NCBI RefSeq assembly: GCF_030053135.1
Contig: NZ_CP125652.1
Coordinates: 4,272,501-4,336,500, forward strand
Length of the DNA stretch: 64,000 bases
Source of the DNA: Rhizobium sp. BT04
GTDB lineage: Bacteria; Pseudomonadota; Alphaproteobacteria; Rhizobiales; Rhizobiaceae
Direction: 5' to 3'
In this document: positions 47,082 through 55,363 of the stretch, one piece after another
How positions within the stretch are numbered: position 1 is the stretch's first letter
How the letters are laid out: each line of letters opens with the position of its first letter
Program-made: the position numbers and the translations under genes
The notes under the pieces: model-generated
The model's input: only the letters and a program-made list of their open reading frames with translations
The model's database searches: none
What the model was told of the DNA's origin: nothing

Positions 47082-47410
47082 TAGATTATATCCTGGCTGC
47101 CGTCGCCGCTCTGCTGCTGATCGCCGGTGCGCTCTTTGCGCTTGTCGCGGCGATCGGCCTGGTCAGGCTGCCCGATCTCTATACGCGCATGCACGCCGCC
47201 TCGAAGGTGGGGACTGTCGGCTCCGGCCTGCTGCTGCTTGCCGCCGGCCTCTATTCCGAGGATCTGACGATTCTCGCCCGCGCCGTTGCCGGCTTCGTCT
47301 TCCTGTTGCTGACGGCGCCGGTCTCGGCCCATCTGCTGGCGAGAGCCGCCCATCTTTCGGGATATCAGCTCGGCGCTGTCTCGGTCCGCGACGATATCAG
47401 CAAGCGCTGA
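47078..47410 (+). CDS. mrpG: Mrp antiporter subunit G
   Basis: A 110-residue protein with three helices and the subunit G signature [22 protein letters not shown]. The ATG overlaps the mrpF stop (ATGA). It is the last gene of the operon. No clear hairpin terminator follows; the region downstream is AT-rich leader of rosR. Confidence 0.95.
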   Translation: MIDYILAAVAALLLIAGALFALVAAIGLVRLPDLYTRMHAASKVGTVGSGLLLLAAGLYSEDLTILARAVAGFVFLLLTAPVSAHLLARAAHLSGYQLGAVSVRDDISKR

Positions 47411-47588
47411 GCCTATTCTGTGTGGCTGCTTTACCAGATTTATGCAAAACTTATGCACAGGAAGCTGTGAGTAAAGCTTGCCTGGGCGTGCCTTAATTCT
47501 TCATCTGTCATTTTTTCTCAAGAAAAACGACAAATAATAATTGGCCTTTTGGTCAAACGATGGTATTTGAAAATGCAAGTAGAGTTCT

Positions 47589-47605
47589 GATTGTGAATTA
47601 CAATC
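47589..47605. promoter_or_regulatory. Perfect palindrome upstream of rosR
   Basis: GATTGT and ACAATC flank a five-base centre (GAATT), about 245 bases before the rosR start codon. It is the size of a typical dimeric regulator site. The cognate protein is unknown. Confidence 0.65.
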
Positions 47606-47622
47606 GTACTGCTTCCACGTCC

Positions 47623-47652
47623 CTCAGTTTTGATTTTTCATGTCTAACTGAG
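47623..47652. promoter_or_regulatory. Inverted repeat upstream of rosR
   Basis: CTCAGTT and AACTGAG are separated by 16 bases. A stem-loop or a spaced operator is possible. It could also mark the end of the Mrp transcript. Confidence 0.5.
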
Positions 47653-47849
47653 GCCAACGCCTGGGGTATGACGTAGTGGTTTGCAGTCAGGCAGTATAAG
47701 AACAGGTCTCGCTCTTCGGAATCTAGGGGTGGATTTCGCGTTTTTCGAAACAGAAGGTCGCTTCCCGTGCTTTTGCTGTTCGCTTCTACGAGGCGGGTCT
47801 TTGGCGTGTCAGTCAAAGGCCGTATGAGCATGCTAACAGGAGAAAAAAT

Positions 47850-48281
47850 ATGACGGATATGGCGACCGGCAATGCGCCGGAGCTGCTTGTGGAACTGACG
47901 GCCGACATCGTCGCGGCTTATGTCAGCAACCATGTTGTACCGGTCAGCGACCTGGCTAATCTGATTTCCGACGTGCATTCGGCACTGAGCAACACGTCCG
48001 TACCGCAGCCTGCTGCGGCGATCGTCGAAAAACAGAAGCCCGCAGTTTCTGTCCGTAAGTCCGTACAGGACGAGCAGATCACGTGTTTGGAATGCGGCGG
48101 CAACTTCAAGTCCCTCAAGCGTCACCTGATGACGCATCACAGCCTCTCGCCGGAAGAATACCGCGAGAAGTGGGACCTGCCGACCGATTACCCCATGGTA
48201 GCGCCCGCTTATGCCGAAGCGCGTTCGCGCCTGGCAAAGGAAATGGGCCTTGGGCAGCGCCGCAAGCGCGGCCGCGGCTGA
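47850..48281 (+). CDS. rosR: MucR/Ros-family transcriptional regulator RosR
   Basis: A 143-residue zinc-finger regulator. The single Cys2His2-type finger is Cys79, Cys82, His92 and His96 ([19 protein letters not shown]), followed by the conserved [19 protein letters not shown] and a basic RKRGRG tail. RosR controls exopolysaccharide synthesis, surface properties and symbiotic fitness in rhizobia, and represses its own gene. ACAGGAGAAAAAAT provides the ribosome site. A clear terminator follows. Confidence 0.96.
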   Translation: MTDMATGNAPELLVELTADIVAAYVSNHVVPVSDLANLISDVHSALSNTSVPQPAAAIVEKQKPAVSVRKSVQDEQITCLECGGNFKSLKRHLMTHHSLSPEEYREKWDLPTDYPMVAPAYAEARSRLAKEMGLGQRRKRGRG

Positions 48282-48305
48282 GCTTTTTCGAAAGCATCGA
48301 CGACA

Positions 48306-48332
48306 AAAGCCGGGTCCTGTGCCCGGCTTTTT
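48306..48332 (+). terminator. Rho-independent terminator of rosR
   Basis: A nine-base perfect stem AAAGCCGGG / CCCGGCTTT with a seven-base loop runs into a T-tract (TTTTT, then CAATTT). It lies 24 bases after the rosR stop. Confidence 0.9.
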
Positions 48333-48665
48333 CAATTTGTGGAGTTTCGTTCTCGACTCGGCTTCGTGCCACAGTTGTCGGTTCGTGCGGATGGTAGCCG
48401 GATGAGGGGCGGGTCTCCTGCATCGAGGGTGCCGCATGTTTTTGTGTGCCGTTTCAAGGCGATGAAAACAATCGCTGCAGTATTTCGAACCTGCGCAAGT
48501 GATTCGGGGGGACGCCAAAACAGCGTCAGGCAACCCGCCTTATGCTTTGCCGGCGGGCTTAGAATGATTTCCTATACTGTGAGCAAGAGTTAATATACTC
48601 GATTCGGCTGGGAGGCGCTTTCCGAATCGATTGGCCAAAGCAACTCAAAGCCGACCTGGCCGCGC
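48333..48665. other. Intergenic region with a repeat remnant and one inverted repeat
   Basis: No gene is seen. GTAGCCGGATGAGGGGCGGG near 48395 is the terminal part of a family B repeat. CGATTCGG at 48600 and CCGAATCG at 48622 form an eight-base inverted repeat with a 14-base centre, possibly a terminator for the minus-strand sufE gene. The rest holds nothing recognisable. Confidence 0.55.
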
Positions 48666-49088
48666 TCACGCCGCGGCGCGGACTCTAGCTTCTTCCCGGA
48701 TCCTGTTCACCATCGACCGCAGTCCGTTCGAACGCTGCGATGACAGGTTTTCCACCAGGCCGATCTTCGAGAAAATCTCGAAGGCATCGAGCCCGGCGAT
48801 CTCGGATGCCGTCTTGCCGGAATAGGTGGCAAGCACGATGGCGACGAGGCCGCGCACGATATGGGCGTCGGAATCACCCTCGAAGTTCATGACCGGGTTG
48901 TCGGGATTGCCTGTCGCATGCGTGACCAGCCAGACCTGGCTGGCGCAGCCCATCACCTTGTTTTCGGAGGTGCGCTTCTCTTCGGCCAGATCAGGCAGCG
49001 CCTTGCCGAGTTCGATGACATAGCGGTAGCGGTCTTCCCAATCGTCCAGGAAGGTGAAGTCGTCAATGATCTGGTCGAGGGATGCCAT
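48666..49088 (-). CDS. sufE: SufE-family cysteine desulfurase activator
   Basis: A 140-residue SufE-fold protein that accepts sulfur from a SufS-type desulfurase for iron-sulfur cluster assembly. The sulfur-accepting residue is Cys48 in NKVMGCASQVWL. The region FLDDWEDRYRYVIELGKALPDL is typical of the family. The ATG at 49088 gives MASLDQIIDDF; an upstream ATG five codons earlier is less likely. The suf operon itself is not nearby. Confidence 0.94.
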   Translation of the reverse strand: MASLDQIIDDFTFLDDWEDRYRYVIELGKALPDLAEEKRTSENKVMGCASQVWLVTHATGNPDNPVMNFEGDSDAHIVRGLVAIVLATYSGKTASEIAGLDAFEIFSKIGLVENLSSQRSNGLRSMVNRIREEARVRAAA

Positions 49089-49107
49089 GCAGAAGCCTTT
49101 CACGATT

Positions 49108-49165
49108 GAAGCGCTTCCAGCAAAAGTGCACAGCGGTTTTGCGTCCGGAATGCGTCAGGAAATGC
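49108..49165. repeat. Dispersed repeat, family A, short copy
   Basis: GCGCTTCCAGCAAAAGTGCACAGCGGTTTTGCG matches the left half of the copy at 12865, and the end GGAATGCGTCAGGAAATGCT is variant. It lies directly upstream of sufE. Confidence 0.7.
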
Positions 49166-49212
49166 TCTATAGGTGCATATAGGTGAAAGACCGGCAGATT
49201 TGAACCATTAAA

Positions 49213-49285
49213 GCAATTTCAGGAAAAGTGTGAAGCGGTTTTCCGAGGCAAAGCGCGAAGCGGTTTTGCCGGGAATTGCGCAAAC
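49213..49285. repeat. Dispersed repeat, family A, full copy
   Basis: GCAATTTCAGGAAAAGTGTGAAGCGGTTTTCC and the closing CAAAGCGCGAAGCGGTTTTGCCGGGAATTGCGC align with the copy at 12865-12937 along their full lengths. Confidence 0.8.
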
Positions 49286-49300
49286 AAAAGATAGAAAAAA

Positions 49301-49329
49301 CGCCGTGAGAGATGGGCATCCTCACGGCG
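49301..49329 (-). terminator. Rho-independent terminator on the minus strand
   Basis: CGCCGTGAG and CTCACGGCG form a nine-base stem with an eleven-base loop. Read on the minus strand it is followed by TTTTTTCTATCTTTT, so it ends the transcript of the DUF5330 gene. Confidence 0.85.
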
Positions 49330-49435
49330 CAGCAACATGCTGAATTAAAACAGGGCAGGCACGTCAGGCATGGGGCATCTCCGCGTCATGCGGACCACCG
49401 ATGCAAGCTGGAAAACTGAAAGGTGAAAAAATTCG

Positions 49436-49930
49436 TCAGATCGCCGGCTTCGGCGTCGGCAGCGGAATCGCGCCGGTGACCACCGTCTCGGCTGCGGCAT
49501 CGTCGTCGACCGGCGGGCGGTAAGGCATCGGCTGGCCCAGTGCCGCTTTTGCCTCACGCACCTTCTCCTGGATGGCGGGTGCCGCCAGCGAAGGCATGTT
49601 GAGTGCCACCGGTACCTGCGGCTCGGCATGCCTTGCGGTCGCCGGCGTCTCGTCCTTGAACTGGATATCGAGAAGTTCATAGGCGACGCGGGCGCCTTCA
49701 CGGGCTCGGTGGCCGAGTGCGGTGAAGGTTTCGGCACCCTTGGTGCAGACCTCGGGCTTTTCCGCGCACATGCCTGTCAGATAATCATAGGCGCCGCTTG
49801 CCGCCGTGAACGCGTCGGAAAGCTGCAATTGCGGGCCGCTGGCGAGCGTGTCGGAACTCTCCGTGCTGAAGACGGAAAGAAGCACGAGCACGAGGCCAAA
49901 CCAGAAGGATCCTTTGATCAGAAACCACAT
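49436..49930 (-). CDS. DUF5330-type membrane-anchored protein
   Basis: A 164-residue protein beginning MWFLIKGSFWFGLVLVLLSVF, a single N-terminal helix. The periplasmic or cytoplasmic part has two cysteines (GMCAEKPEVC) and a proline-rich tail ending in GAIPLPTPKPAI. The family is alphaproteobacterial and of unknown role. The longer frame upstream of codon 74 is rejected because it lacks family similarity and a ribosome site. The gene is divergent from the sensor kinase gene. Confidence 0.78.
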   Translation of the reverse strand: MWFLIKGSFWFGLVLVLLSVFSTESSDTLASGPQLQLSDAFTAASGAYDYLTGMCAEKPEVCTKGAETFTALGHRAREGARVAYELLDIQFKDETPATARHAEPQVPVALNMPSLAAPAIQEKVREAKAALGQPMPYRPPVDDDAAAETVVTGAIPLPTPKPAI

Positions 49931-50381
49931 TGTCGTTGCCCATCCTGTTTTCCCGTCCGGTTCTTGTCGCCGAATCAGGCCGGTTGTCCGGTGTGTTTCC
50001 ACCCTACTGCCAAGTTGCGAATGCCGCTTTTCGAAACTCACGCGCATTTGCGGCAAATTTAATTCAAATTTTAGCAAACGGCATTTGTGGAGCATTTCAG
50101 TCGAATGCGAGCGATCGCCGTTAAGCATCAGGGCAGCACCTCCTTGCAATTGCAGGGCTTTTGCCGGCTCGCCTTGCCACAGGAGTTAACGCAATGCTGA
50201 AATATGAGGAAAATCCGTCGCTTACCTGCTATTAACCACAAAAGGCAAAGAGCCTTCCAGATGCTTCAAAACGGGAATTCCGGCGGTTTCTGGCGGTGAA
50301 CAGCGCTTTTGCCTTATCCTTTCTTTAAGTCGCCGGGGCCTATTGTCCGGATCGATAGACAGCCTTTTGGGCGGGTATTGC
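49931..50381. other. Divergent promoter region, possible leader peptide
   Basis: About 450 bases between the DUF5330 and kinase genes, AT-rich in the middle. A 13-codon frame at 50194-50235 has AGGAG eight bases upstream and could be a leader peptide, but nothing else supports it. TGCAATTGCA near 50144 is a short palindrome. No gene family is recognised. Confidence 0.45.
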
Positions 50382-51923
50382 GTGCGTGTATTGAGTAACA
50401 TTGGCGGCTGGGTGTCGGCCCTCGTAGACCGGGCGGCGATAAGCTGGCTCTCCCGGACGGGTGGCGGCGAAGCCATGCGCCAACGCGAGCTCGCGATCCT
50501 GCGCCGCCTCGTGCTGTTCTCGTCGGCCGCTCTTATCGCCGCCCCTATCGGCCTTTCGACGGTGACCAGTCCAGCCGTCGCCTTGCCGGCCGGTGTCGCC
50601 ATGGTCTGCGCCGCCTTTCTCTTTTCCGCCGTCGGCAGCATCGCGCTCGCCCGTCAGGGGTCGTCCGCCGGTATCGCCACGCAGTCGGCGGAGGATTTCT
50701 TCCTTGCCGCCACCCCCGGCCTCGTCTTCTTCCTCGACCCTCACGGCAGTGTGGCGACCGTCGGCGGCCGCGACCGGCGCGACTTCCTCGCCTGGATGCG
50801 CGATCCCAAGGGCAGGGGCTTCCTCGAGCAGGTGCATGTCTCCGACCGCATCCTTTTCCTGCAGGCCCTCGATAACCTGCGCCGGGGCGAGGAGGCCGCG
50901 TGCGTGGATCTGCGCCTCGACCGGCCCTCGGTCTCGCGCGATCAACGCCAGTTCGCCTATCTGAGAATGGACATGACCGCCCGGCGCGATGCCGACGGCG
51001 AACTTGCCGCCATCATCGCCCAGCTGCGCGATGTCTCCGTCGAGCAGCAACTGCGGGACGAAGCCCATAACCGCGCGGTCGATGCCGAATCGGCAAACGA
51101 CGCCAAATCGCGCTTCCTCGCCGCCGTCAGCCACGAACTGCGCACGCCACTCAACGCCATTCTCGGTTTTTCCGATATCCTGATCGGCGAATATTTCGGC
51201 AAGTTCGAAAACGACCGCCAGCGCGAATATGTCGGTCTGGTGCGCGATTCCGGCGCGCATCTCCTGTCCGTCGTCAACACCATGCTCGACATGAGCAAGA
51301 TCGAAGCCGGCCGCTACGAGTTGATCCTTGAAGGCTTTGATATATCGAGCGCGGTCAGGTCCTGCGAATCGATGCTCGCATTGCAAGCCAAGACTAAGGG
51401 TCTCACGCTGACGAGCCGTATCCAGCGCGGCCTCGGCGAGGTCGTCGCCGATCAGCGCGCCATTCAGCAGATCCTCATCAATCTCGTCGGCAATGCCATC
51501 AAGTTCACCGAGGCCGGCGGCGTCGTCTCGGTCGATGCGGCGGCACGAGACGGCATCCTGAAGCTGACGGTCAGCGATACCGGCATCGGCATCCCGGCCG
51601 ACAAGCTGGCCTTGCTCGGCCAGCCCTTTGTCCAGATCCAGAACGATTATACCCGCCGCTTCGAAGGCACCGGCCTTGGTCTATCCTTGGTCAAGGGGCT
51701 GGTGGCGCTGCATGGCGGTCACTTCGCCATCGCCAGCCAGCCGGGCGAAGGCACGATCATCACCATCGAGATCGCGGTGGACGGCTCGGGCGCCAAACAC
51801 GCCGAAGAGGCCGGCCATGGCGCGACTGTCGAATTTCCGCCGCGGCTGAAGGGCGCGGTCAACACAGGCGCAGAATTGGAAGAGGGGCGTTTCGATGGCC
51901 GCGCGCAAGCGAAAATCGCCTAA
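50382..51923 (+). CDS. Membrane-anchored sensor histidine kinase
   Basis: A 513-residue kinase. Two helices lie near residues 40-90, then a PAS-like segment (DFFLAATPGLVFFLDPHGSV and the DMTARRDADG region). The dimerisation domain carries the phosphorylated His in VSHELRTPLNAILGFSDIL, and the ATPase domain shows the N box (QILINLVGNAIKFTE), G1 (VSDTGIGIPADKL) and G2 (FEGTGLGLSLVKGLV). GTG at 50382 is taken as start; TTG at 50343 is possible. No response regulator is adjacent. The last 29 bases overlap the peptidoglycan-binding gene, hinting at linked expression. Confidence 0.88.
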   Translation: MRVLSNIGGWVSALVDRAAISWLSRTGGGEAMRQRELAILRRLVLFSSAALIAAPIGLSTVTSPAVALPAGVAMVCAAFLFSAVGSIALARQGSSAGIATQSAEDFFLAATPGLVFFLDPHGSVATVGGRDRRDFLAWMRDPKGRGFLEQVHVSDRILFLQALDNLRRGEEAACVDLRLDRPSVSRDQRQFAYLRMDMTARRDADGELAAIIAQLRDVSVEQQLRDEAHNRAVDAESANDAKSRFLAAVSHELRTPLNAILGFSDILIGEYFGKFENDRQREYVGLVRDSGAHLLSVVNTMLDMSKIEAGRYELILEGFDISSAVRSCESMLALQAKTKGLTLTSRIQRGLGEVVADQRAIQQILINLVGNAIKFTEAGGVVSVDAAARDGILKLTVSDTGIGIPADKLALLGQPFVQIQNDYTRRFEGTGLGLSLVKGLVALHGGHFAIASQPGEGTIITIEIAVDGSGAKHAEEAGHGATVEFPPRLKGAVNTGAELEEGRFDGRAQAKIA

Positions 51924-52815
51924 GGGAAAAAGGGGACGGCAGCAGCCGGGTCTTCTGATGTCAGGCGCCGCCGCCCTGGGCGGGCTTAGCCTGCAGGGCG
52001 CATCCGCGCTCGGCGGCGTCATCGGCCGCAATCCGTCGGTCGCCGGCGGCACGATCACCTTCATCGTCATCTTCTCCTTCGTCGCCGCCAATGCGCTCTG
52101 GTATCAGCCGGGCCTGCATCCGCATCCGATTTTCCGCACCCGCGATCCGCAGTCTCCAACCGTGCTCGGCGCCCGCCGCCCGGCCGAGGAGCAGGGCGAC
52201 GTCACCACCTTCCGGATCGAACGGCCGGAGGATGCTGCCGCCACCACCAATGCAACGCCGGTGCCGGCAGCACCCGGCCAGCAGCCGAGCCAGCTTGTCA
52301 TGGACATCCAGCAGCAGCTGGTACGCCGCGGCCTCTATAACGGCATCCCCGACGGCATCATCGGCCCGCGCACCAGCGCGGCCATCCTCTTCTTCGAGGA
52401 AACCGTCGGCATGGCCCAGACCGGCGATCCGACGCCGGAGGTACTGGCGGCGCTGAGGATCGATGCATCAGGCCCTTCGACCGTGCCCGCGGAAAAGCCC
52501 CCCGAGGATGTGAGCTCGAAGGCGGCGGCGGAAGACCCGGTGGCAGCGGCGATCCGCAGCGCCGAAAAGACGGTCAAAACCGCTCCCTCAGCCGCAAAGC
52601 AGGTTCCATCAAGCGAAATCACCAATGTCGACCTGGTGCTGAAGATCCAGAAGGGTCTTTCCAACATGGCCTATGCCAATGTCGGCGTCGACGGCGTCGC
52701 CGGCGAACAGACCCGCGCGGCCATCCGCCATTTCCAGAAGCACTACAACCTGCCCGAAAACGGCGAGCCGAACCAGGCGGTGCTGAAGAAACTCAAGGAA
52801 ATCGGCGCGATCTAG
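51895..52815 (+). CDS. Membrane-anchored protein with two peptidoglycan-binding domains
   Basis: A 306-residue protein. A basic start (ARKRKSPKGKRGRQQ) precedes one helix (GTITFIVIFSFVAANALWY). Two PG_binding_1 domains follow, the first at about residues 120-190 (QQQLVRRGLYNGIPDGIIGPRT) and the second at about 240-305 (IQKGLSNMAYANVGVDGVAGEQTRAAI). It would tether the inner membrane to peptidoglycan. Its start lies 29 bases inside the end of the kinase gene, so they are one transcription unit. Confidence 0.88.
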   Translation: MAARKRKSPKGKRGRQQPGLLMSGAAALGGLSLQGASALGGVIGRNPSVAGGTITFIVIFSFVAANALWYQPGLHPHPIFRTRDPQSPTVLGARRPAEEQGDVTTFRIERPEDAAATTNATPVPAAPGQQPSQLVMDIQQQLVRRGLYNGIPDGIIGPRTSAAILFFEETVGMAQTGDPTPEVLAALRIDASGPSTVPAEKPPEDVSSKAAAEDPVAAAIRSAEKTVKTAPSAAKQVPSSEITNVDLVLKIQKGLSNMAYANVGVDGVAGEQTRAAIRHFQKHYNLPENGEPNQAVLKKLKEIGAI

Positions 52816-52816
52816 G

Positions 52817-52884
52817 GCATGTCGCGCGATAGCGACATGCAGACCTAAAGCGTGAGGAGCTGATCTGAAAGATCGCGACGCGCT
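52817..52884. repeat. Dispersed repeat, family C, second copy
   Basis: GGCATGTCGCGC at the left and GAAAGATCGCGACGCGCTT at the right match the copy at 18496-18565; the centre differs. It fills the gap between the peptidoglycan-binding gene and the DUF1491 gene. Confidence 0.65.
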
Positions 52885-52951
52885 TGAAACCCGGAAGGTC
52901 AAACTCTGACCCCGCATTGCCGCCGCCGGCGCGCCGGTCTATACCGCGCCG

Positions 52952-53296
52952 ATGAGATTACGCGCCGACATCTTCGTTTCAGCACTCCTGCGCCGCGTCT
53001 TCGCCAGCGGCGATTTCGCCGCTGTGGAAAAAAAGGGGGCGGAGGAGGCGGGTGCGATCTTCATCCGCCAGCATTTTCGCGACGGCCTGGAAACGCTTTA
53101 TGCGCCGGCGCCCCAGACCGCCTTCGACGAAGGCCAGGCCGGCGACCGGCTGTTCGAAGTCCGCCTGTCGCGAGCGGACCCGGAAGCGGTGCGCGCCATG
53201 CTGGAGCGTGAACGCAAGTTCGATCCCGATCTCTGGATCGTCGAACTGGAGGCAGAGGAACTGGGAGACATGCTCCCGCTTGGGCGGAATGGCTGA
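52952..53296 (+). CDS. DUF1491-family protein
   Basis: A 114-residue protein of the alphaproteobacterial DUF1491 family. It opens MRLRADIFVSALLRRVFASG, then KGAEEAGAIFIRQHF and RFE-type strands, and ends with RERKFDPDLWIVELE, all typical. The function is unknown. It is convergent with the DUF2336 gene, with only 21 bases between stops. Confidence 0.92.
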   Translation: MRLRADIFVSALLRRVFASGDFAAVEKKGAEEAGAIFIRQHFRDGLETLYAPAPQTAFDEGQAGDRLFEVRLSRADPEAVRAMLERERKFDPDLWIVELEAEELGDMLPLGRNG

Positions 53297-53317
53297 CAGC
53301 CGAAGTCGGGCTTAAAC

Positions 53318-54304
53318 TCAGCGATACCGCCGTCCCATGACGCGCATGTCGCGTTGCGGCGCCGCCTGGCGGATGAAGCGGGTATTGGGGGTTTCCTGAG
53401 GGGGCGGCACATTGGGCACTTCAGGCTTATAGGTATAACGATCGGCGCGACGCCAGGCGTCCACACGTTCGTGGCATTCTTCCGGGTCGAGCGCATCGAG
53501 CACCATCCAGCCGCGTGTGACGTTGTGCTGCTGTTCGGCAAGATGCGGATAAAGTCTCTCCAGCACGAAGACGGCGTCGAGAAAGTTCATGCCGAGGCTC
53601 GTCAGCGTCGTGGCGAGCTGCTGGCCGGAAAGATCGAGCATGATGCGCTCGGCAAGCCAGCGGCTGGCGGACAGCGCGTCGGCAAGGGCTGTCGCGAAAT
53701 GCGTCGCCTCGCGCGAGCGGGCGAAGCGCACCAGCAATGCCTCCTGGATGTCGGTGAGCGTGCGCAGGCCGAGCCTGTCGTCCTCCTTATGACCGAGATG
53801 ACCGGCCAGGCCGAGGATGCGTTCGCGCAATGCCTCTTCATTGGCGATCCGCTGTTCTTCCAGCGCGTCTGCCTCGTTGGTTTCGGTGGGCGCCGGCGCA
53901 AGCGGCACTGCCGGCGATTCCGTGATCGGCGCCGAGGCGGCGGCGGATCGCGGCTGGGTCTGGCGCAGCGCCACCAGCGCATCGATGACTTTCGGCGAAA
54001 GCGAATCGCGGCTGACGATCGCCTTGACATGCGCCGCACCCTGCATGCGCGCGATGGTGATCAGCGTATCGTCGGCGATTGCTTTTGAGGCGGCAAGAAA
54101 AGGGGCGGCGATTTCGATCGGCTGGTTGCCGATGAACAACGCCACGGCGGCCGGCATGTTCTCGCATTGTGACAGAGCTGCGACCGCCTGGCGCTTGGCC
54201 TCGTCGGAGGAGGCCTGGAATAGCGGCATGAAAAGCTCGGCAAATTGGCGCAGTTCGGAGCGTGTCGGATGAGACAGGTTCTCGAAACTGCTGACAGTCG
54301 CCAT
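53318..54304 (-). CDS. DUF2336-family protein
   Basis: A 328-residue, mostly helical protein with HEAT-like repeats (AVALFIGNQPIEIAAPFLAASKAIADDTLITIARMQGAAHVKAIVSR), the mark of DUF2336. The C-terminal 60 residues hold ERVDAWRRADRYTYKPE and a proline-rich stretch. Function is unknown. The longer frame reaching 54751 is rejected, since the family starts at MATVSSFENLSHPTRSELRQ. No signal peptide. Confidence 0.88.
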   Translation of the reverse strand: MATVSSFENLSHPTRSELRQFAELFMPLFQASSDEAKRQAVAALSQCENMPAAVALFIGNQPIEIAAPFLAASKAIADDTLITIARMQGAAHVKAIVSRDSLSPKVIDALVALRQTQPRSAAASAPITESPAVPLAPAPTETNEADALEEQRIANEEALRERILGLAGHLGHKEDDRLGLRTLTDIQEALLVRFARSREATHFATALADALSASRWLAERIMLDLSGQQLATTLTSLGMNFLDAVFVLERLYPHLAEQQHNVTRGWMVLDALDPEECHERVDAWRRADRYTYKPEVPNVPPPQETPNTRFIRQAAPQRDMRVMGRRYR

Positions 54305-54615
54305 CAATACCACGTCCTTTTTCCTGACGGCCAAGGGGCCTTCTAGGTCTCGAAACCGGTCACGCACAACAACACCCCGAAAACGCAGAACAAGGGGACC
54401 ACGGGCCGATATGCGCTGGCGGAACGCATGTCTGGCCATACGGTTATGAACAAATCCTACACCGGTACGGTTAATGCATGCTGAAGATTTTATTAAAATG
54501 CAACAGAAATACACACGCGAAGCGTGTCGCGATTTGATTAGCCGGCAATATAAAATGCCTGGCTTGAGCGGGACGCCGCCGCCATTGCTCATCGCTGATG
54601 TGAGGATGGAAAAGT
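54305..54615. other. Intergenic region, no gene seen
   Basis: About 310 bases upstream of the DUF2336 gene. The middle (54440-54560) is AT-rich and probably holds its promoter. No recognisable coding frame or repeat was found. Confidence 0.5.
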
Positions 54616-54822
54616 TCAGGCGGCCTTGCGATCGTGCAGCGCGTGCAGCAGCTTTTCGCGGCTGTCGTGACCGGGCTGATAAAGGTCGAGTGCTGCGGAT
54701 GCGGCAAACTGAGCCTCGACGCTCTTGATGTCGACGCGCTGTTCCGCGCACCAGGCATCGAGCGCACTGCGCAGCACGTCGAGATCCTCAGGCGAGAAAG
54801 ATGAATTCACCAGCAAAGACAC
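54616..54822 (-). CDS. Small protein of unknown function, GTG start
   Basis: A 68-residue acidic, helical protein (PEDLDVLRSALDAWCAEQRVDIKSVEAQF, ending SREKLLHALHDRKAA). The ATG-initiated frame is longer, but GGAGG lies seven to eight bases before the GTG at 54822, giving SLLVNSSFSPEDL. It looks like a real small cytoplasmic protein. I do not recognise the family. Confidence 0.68.
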   Translation of the reverse strand: MSLLVNSSFSPEDLDVLRSALDAWCAEQRVDIKSVEAQFAASAALDLYQPGHDSREKLLHALHDRKAA

Positions 54823-55363
54823 CGCGTGTCCTCCGCATCCCGGCAAGAACGCGGAAAATCCGCGATCGATCGGCGCCCGGAAAATGTGATCGACGAGAGC
54901 AACCATACGCGCATCCGAGTTGGCCGCAATTAAATATTTACATGAAGCATTTTTGCAACAACATGTCTTTCCCCGCAGATAATCACTCCTCGTCTGTCCC
55001 AACTATATGAATTGTCTCTCGTTTTACGCATCGATCCGCGGCCGGTACTTTGCGCGGGTGGCATGAAACCAAATCAACTCTTCGCGCGTTACAGGAGAAG
55101 TGACGTGAACTGTGTTGGGCGTCTGCCGAACATTAGTAAACTGTTAACTGTCATCTGTCTCAATTCGGATGGGAACGACGCGATTTGAGTATCTGGATCG
55201 TTGAAAGTCCTGATCACGGTATTTCAATCAGGTGCCGTGGGAAAGGCGCGAATGCCCTCGGTCCGGCAATCCCGGCCCTGCAGGACGCGCCGGCCCGCAC
55301 ATTGGCGGGCAGGGTGAAATCCATCGCAAATTCATCCGTCTCGGGCAGTGCATGGAGACGAGA
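54823..55363. other. Long intergenic region, nothing firmly identified
   Basis: About 540 bases between two small divergent genes, with AT-rich patches near 54930-55020 and 55110-55180. A 27-codon frame starting GTG at 55105, with AGGAG upstream, is open but matches nothing I know. Promoters for both neighbours must lie here. Confidence 0.45.

Larger units (their letters stand above)
47411..47849 (+). promoter_or_regulatory. Long AT-rich leader and promoter region of rosR
   Basis: About 440 bases with visibly higher AT content than surrounding genes and no credible protein. It contains at least two clean inverted repeats (listed separately) and ends in ACAGGAGAAAAAAT before the rosR start. 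A long, multi-signal regulatory region upstream of rosR is known from Rhizobium leguminosarum, which fits this arrangement. Confidence 0.75.
49089..49435. other. Repeat-filled intergenic region
   Basis: About 350 bases without a gene. It holds two family A repeats (49108-49165 and 49213-49285) and a terminator-like hairpin at 49301-49329. The short frames within it have no recognisable product. Confidence 0.6.

Noticed and set aside
49436..50149. Longer 237-residue version of the DUF5330 protein
   Set aside because: The conserved protein starts at the hydrophobic MWFLIKG; the upstream part covers an AT-rich promoter area.
53318..54751. Longer 477-residue version of the DUF2336 protein
   Set aside because: The extra N-terminal stretch is Arg- and Cys-rich, lacks family similarity and crosses the likely promoter region.
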